A stretch of 8,396 nucleotides of DNA, from contig DBPQ01000142.1 in assembly GCA_002304945.1 (NCBI GenBank), forward strand, positions 1 to 8,396, in the 5' to 3' direction. Source of the stretch: Actinomycetales bacterium UBA1416 (lineage in GTDB: Bacteria; Actinomycetota; Actinomycetes; Actinomycetales; Actinomycetaceae). Under the pieces are notes generated by a model. That model worked only from the letters and a program-made list of their open reading frames with translations, was not told the origin of the DNA and ran no database searches. This document shows positions 5,148 through 8,396 of this stretch, piece by piece. The position numbers and the translations under genes were made by a program. Every line of letters begins with the position of its first letter. The first letter of the stretch is position 1.

Positions 5148-8100
5148 ATGACCACGATCATCGACGGCAACGAGGCCGCGGCCTCCGTCGCCTACCGCCT
5201 CAACGAGCTGTGCTCGATCTACCCCATCACCCCCAGCTCCACGATGGCGGAACTGGCGGACGAGTGGACCTCGAAGCACCGGAAGAACGTCTACGGCACG
5301 GTTCCGACCGTCGTCGAGATGCAGTCCGAGGGCGGCGCGGCCGGCGCGCTGCACGGCGCCCTGCAGGGTGGCGCGCTCTCCACCACCTTCACGGCCTCCC
5401 AGGGGCTGCTCCTCATGATCCCCAACATGTACAAGATCGCCGGCGAACTCACCTCGATGGTGCTGCACGTCGCCGCCCGGTCGCTGGCCGCGCAGGGGCT
5501 GTCCATCTTCGGGGACCACCAGGACGTGATGGCCGTCCGCCAGACCGGCTTCGCGCTCCTCGCCTCCGCCAGCGTGCAGGAGTGCCACGACATGGCGGCC
5601 GTCGCCCAGATGGCGACCCTCCGCTCGCGGGTGCCGTTCGTGCACTTCTTCGACGGGTTCCGCACCAGCCACGAGCTGAACACGATGACGATGCTGTCCG
5701 ACGACGAGCTGCGTGCCCTGGTGCCGGAGGACGCGGTCCGGGAGCACCGCCGACGTGCACTGAGCCCGGAGCACCCCTACATCCGGGGCACTGCCCAGAA
5801 CCCGGACACCTACTTCCAGTCCCGCGAGACGGTCAACCCCTTCTACGCGGCCACCCCCGGCATCGTCCGCGACGCGATGGACCGGTTCGCCGCGCTCACC
5901 GGCCGGTCCTACCGGCTCGTCGAGTACCTGGGCGACCCCGACGCGGAGCGCGTCGTCGTCGTCATGGGCTCGGGTGCGCAGACCGTGGAGCAGACGATCG
6001 AACACCTCCGGGCGCGGGGCGAGAAGGTCGGCATGGTGCAACTGCGCCTCTACCGCCCCTTCCCCGTCGACGACGTCCTGGCCGCCCTCCCGGCGAGCGC
6101 CACCCGGATCGCCGTCCTGGACCGCACGAAGGAACCCGGCGCGGGGGGCGAGCCGCTGTTCCTCGACGTGGTCTCGGCCCTCGGCGAGGCGGTGGGCACC
6201 GGCCGGCGCGAGCGCATGCCCCTCGTGATCGGCGGACGCTACGGGCTGTCCTCGAAGGAGTTCACCCCCGGCATGGTCCAGGGGATCTTCGACGAGCTCG
6301 CCCTCCCCGCGCCGCGCCCCCGTTTCACCGTGGGGATCACCGACGACGTCTCCGACCTCTCGCTCCCCTACCCCGCCGACCTGGACGTGGAGGACCCGCA
6401 GACGGTGCGGGCCGTCTTCTACGGGCTCGGCTCGGACGGCACGGTGGGCGCCAACAAGAACACGATCAAGATCCTCGGGGCGCGCGAGGGCACGTACGCC
6501 CAGGGCTACTTCGTCTACGACTCCAAGAAGTCCGGCTCGCGCACCGTCTCGCACCTCCGCTTCGGCCCGAAGCCGATCACCGCCCCCTACCTGGTGAACA
6601 AGGCCGGCTTCATCGGATGCCACCATTGGTCGATCCTCGAGCGGGTGGACGTGCTGCGGTACGCGCGGGAGGGCACCGTGCTGCTGGTCAACGCGCCGTT
6701 CCCGCCGGGCGAGCTGTTCGCCCGCCTCCCCCGCCCCATGCAGCAGCGGATCATCGATCTCGGCGTGGAGCTGTGGACGATCGACGCCGGCACGGTGGCC
6801 CGCGCCGCCGGCATGGGCAACCGCACCAACACCGTCCTGCAGACCTGCTTCTTCGCGATCAGCCGGGTGATGCCGCGTGAGGAGGCCATCGAGGCAGTCA
6901 AGGAGGCCATCCGGAAGACCTACGCCCGCAAGGGCGCGGACGTCGTGGCCCGCAACGAGGCCGCCGTCGACACGGCGCTCGAACACCTCCACCGGGTGGA
7001 GGTGCCGGAAGCTGCGGTGGGGGACGCCGCCATGATCCCGCCGGTCCCCGCGAGCGCCCCGCAGTTCGTGCGCGAGGTGACCGCCCGGATGCTCACCGAC
7101 GAGGGCGACGACCTCCCGGTCAGCGCACTGCCGGTGGACGGGACCTACCCGTCCGGCACCACGAAGTACGAGAAGCGGAACATCTCGGACATCATCGCGG
7201 TGTGGGACCCGGATGCGTGCATCCAGTGCGGGAACTGCGCGTTCGTGTGCCCGCACGCGGTGCTGCGCGCCAAGTACTACCCGGAGGCGGCGCTGGAGGG
7301 CGCCCCGGAGTCCTTCCAGACCGCGGAGCTGAACGCCGCCGGCCTGCCCGGATCCCGCTACACGCTCCAGGTGTACGCCGAGGACTGCACCGGGTGCGGC
7401 CTGTGTGTGGAGGCCTGCCCGGTCAAGCCGATCGGCTCGGGGGCCGGCCGCAAGGCGATCAACCTCGAACCGAAGCTGGACCGCACCGCGGAGCGCGAGA
7501 ACGTCCGCTTCTTCGAGACCATCCCGGTGAACCGCCGCTCCCGCGTGGACTTCGCGAACGTGCGCGGCGTGCAGTACCTCGAGCCGCTCTTCGAGTTCTC
7601 CGGGGCGTGCACGGGCTGTGGGGAGACCCCTTACCTCAAGCTGCTCACCCAGCTGTTCGGCGGGCGTGCCACCGTGGCCAACGCGACCGGCTGTTCCTCC
7701 ATCTACGGCGGGAACCTCCCGACGACGCCGTGGTCCCGCAACAAGTACGGGCGCGGGCCCGCGTGGTCCAACTCGCTGTTCGAGGACAACGCGGAGTTCG
7801 GCCTCGGCCTGCGCCTCGCCGCCGACCTCCACGCCGACCTCGCTCGACGGCGGTTGGAGGACCTGCGTGGGGAGCTCGGGGACGCGTACGTGGACGAGAT
7901 CCTGGACGCCCCCCAGCTCTACGAGTCGGAACTCTCGCGGCAGCGCGCCCGGGTGGAGGACCTGAAGGTGCGCCTCGACGGCATGGAGGGTGAGAGGGCG
8001 GCCGACCTGCGGTCGGTGGCCGACCACCTGCTGCGCCGCTCCGTGTGGATCGTGGGAGGCGACGGCTGGGCCTACGACATCGGCTCCGGCGGGCTGGACC

Positions 8101-8396
8101 ACGTGCTGGCCTCGGGACGGAACATCAACATCCTCGTCCTGGACACCGAGGTGTACTCGAACACGGGCGGCCAGGCGTCGAAGGCCACGCCGCTCGGCGC
8201 CGTCGCCAAGTTCGCCTCCGGCGGCAAGGTGACGAACAAGAAGGACCTGGCCATGCAGGCGATCGCGTACGGCAACGTGTACGTGGCACGGGTGGCCATG
8301 GGGGCCGACAAGCAGCAGACCCTGAAGGCGTTCCGGGAGGCCGAGTCCTACGACGGGCCGTCCCTCATCCTCGCCTACAGCCACTGCATCGCCCAC
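5148..8396 (+). CDS. nifJ: Pyruvate:ferredoxin (flavodoxin) oxidoreductase, NifJ type (3' end missing)
   Basis: The frame is open for 1083 codons from ATG 5148 to the window edge; the family usually has about 1170-1200 residues, so roughly the last 100 are missing. It is the single-chain homodimeric enzyme that makes acetyl-CoA and CO2 from pyruvate and CoA, reducing ferredoxin or flavodoxin. Seen in order: YPITPSS (25-31, with Thr28, Glu61 and Arg111 matching active-site residues of the Desulfovibrio enzyme), the gamma-like domain GLGSDGTVGANKNT (426-439), the EKR motif (675-677), the ferredoxin insert Cys691-694-697-701 and Cys747-750-753-757, and the thiamine diphosphate motif GDGWAYDIG (971-979) with NTGGQ (1005-1009). 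The proximal cluster ligands Cys821, Cys824, Cys849 and Cys1080 are all present, so the enzyme looks intact. 2-oxoacid specificity is inferred from similarity. It is unusual for an organism usually thought of as aerobic. Confidence 0.95.
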   Translation, partial: MTTIIDGNEAAASVAYRLNELCSIYPITPSSTMAELADEWTSKHRKNVYGTVPTVVEMQSEGGAAGALHGALQGGALSTTFTASQGLLLMIPNMYKIAGELTSMVLHVAARSLAAQGLSIFGDHQDVMAVRQTGFALLASASVQECHDMAAVAQMATLRSRVPFVHFFDGFRTSHELNTMTMLSDDELRALVPEDAVREHRRRALSPEHPYIRGTAQNPDTYFQSRETVNPFYAATPGIVRDAMDRFAALTGRSYRLVEYLGDPDAERVVVVMGSGAQTVEQTIEHLRARGEKVGMVQLRLYRPFPVDDVLAALPASATRIAVLDRTKEPGAGGEPLFLDVVSALGEAVGTGRRERMPLVIGGRYGLSSKEFTPGMVQGIFDELALPAPRPRFTVGITDDVSDLSLPYPADLDVEDPQTVRAVFYGLGSDGTVGANKNTIKILGAREGTYAQGYFVYDSKKSGSRTVSHLRFGPKPITAPYLVNKAGFIGCHHWSILERVDVLRYAREGTVLLVNAPFPPGELFARLPRPMQQRIIDLGVELWTIDAGTVARAAGMGNRTNTVLQTCFFAISRVMPREEAIEAVKEAIRKTYARKGADVVARNEAAVDTALEHLHRVEVPEAAVGDAAMIPPVPASAPQFVREVTARMLTDEGDDLPVSALPVDGTYPSGTTKYEKRNISDIIAVWDPDACIQCGNCAFVCPHAVLRAKYYPEAALEGAPESFQTAELNAAGLPGSRYTLQVYAEDCTGCGLCVEACPVKPIGSGAGRKAINLEPKLDRTAERENVRFFETIPVNRRSRVDFANVRGVQYLEPLFEFSGACTGCGETPYLKLLTQLFGGRATVANATGCSSIYGGNLPTTPWSRNKYGRGPAWSNSLFEDNAEFGLGLRLAADLHADLARRRLEDLRGELGDAYVDEILDAPQLYESELSRQRARVEDLKVRLDGMEGERAADLRSVADHLLRRSVWIVGGDGWAYDIGSGGLDHVLASGRNINILVLDTEVYSNTGGQASKATPLGAVAKFASGGKVTNKKDLAMQAIAYGNVYVARVAMGADKQQTLKAFREAESYDGPSLILAYSHCIAH

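Noticed and set aside
5088..8396. A minus-strand frame open for more than 1100 codons opposite nifJ
   Set aside because: It is the mirror of a strongly G/C-biased coding frame, where stops are rare on the other strand. The peptide is rich in Arg, Gly, Val and His with no domain pattern, while the plus frame has all NifJ motifs.
8385..8396. Possible truncation of nifJ
   Set aside because: The frame is still open at the window edge, and the conserved Cys1080 motif falls where the family has it; the missing end is due to the window limit.

Overview
The window is 8.4 kb of very GC-rich DNA with strong G/C preference at third codon positions. Promoters that sit 7 bases upstream of a start codon with no ribosome binding site, together with the protein types seen, point to an actinobacterium. 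The order Micrococcales is a guess; nothing in the window proves it. It looks like ordinary chromosome: no insertion sequence, phage gene, CRISPR array, tRNA or rRNA was seen.

Layout. Bases 1-339 (minus strand) hold the first 113 codons of a lipoprotein solute-binding protein of a peptide-type ABC transporter, running off the left edge. Bases 340-969 are a 630-base divergent gap with no convincing gene. The gap carries an operator-like palindrome, a row of hairpins and one strong plus-strand intrinsic terminator (814-855) with no recognisable gene in front of it. From base 970 every gene is on the plus strand: a 100-residue DUF2249 protein, an NCS1-family nucleobase-type permease, an isochorismatase-family cysteine hydrolase overlapping the permease stop by ATGA, a GltD-like FAD/NAD(P)H oxidoreductase with a C-terminal two-cluster ferredoxin domain, and nifJ (pyruvate:ferredoxin/flavodoxin oxidoreductase), cut by the right edge after 1083 codons.

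How the genes fit together. The permease and hydrolase are translationally coupled and probably import and hydrolyse one small amide or N-heterocycle; the substrate cannot be read from the sequence. The GltD-like gene and nifJ are 11 bases apart and probably form one redox module: NifJ oxidises pyruvate or a related 2-oxoacid to acyl-CoA, and the flavoprotein exchanges the electrons with NAD(P). DUF2249 proteins are often seen near redox and nitrogen-oxide genes, but its link to the rest here is unclear.

The coding genes belong to known families. The least explained DNA is the 340-969 gap, especially the orphan terminator with a possible small RNA, followed by the cysteine layout of the GltD-like protein.
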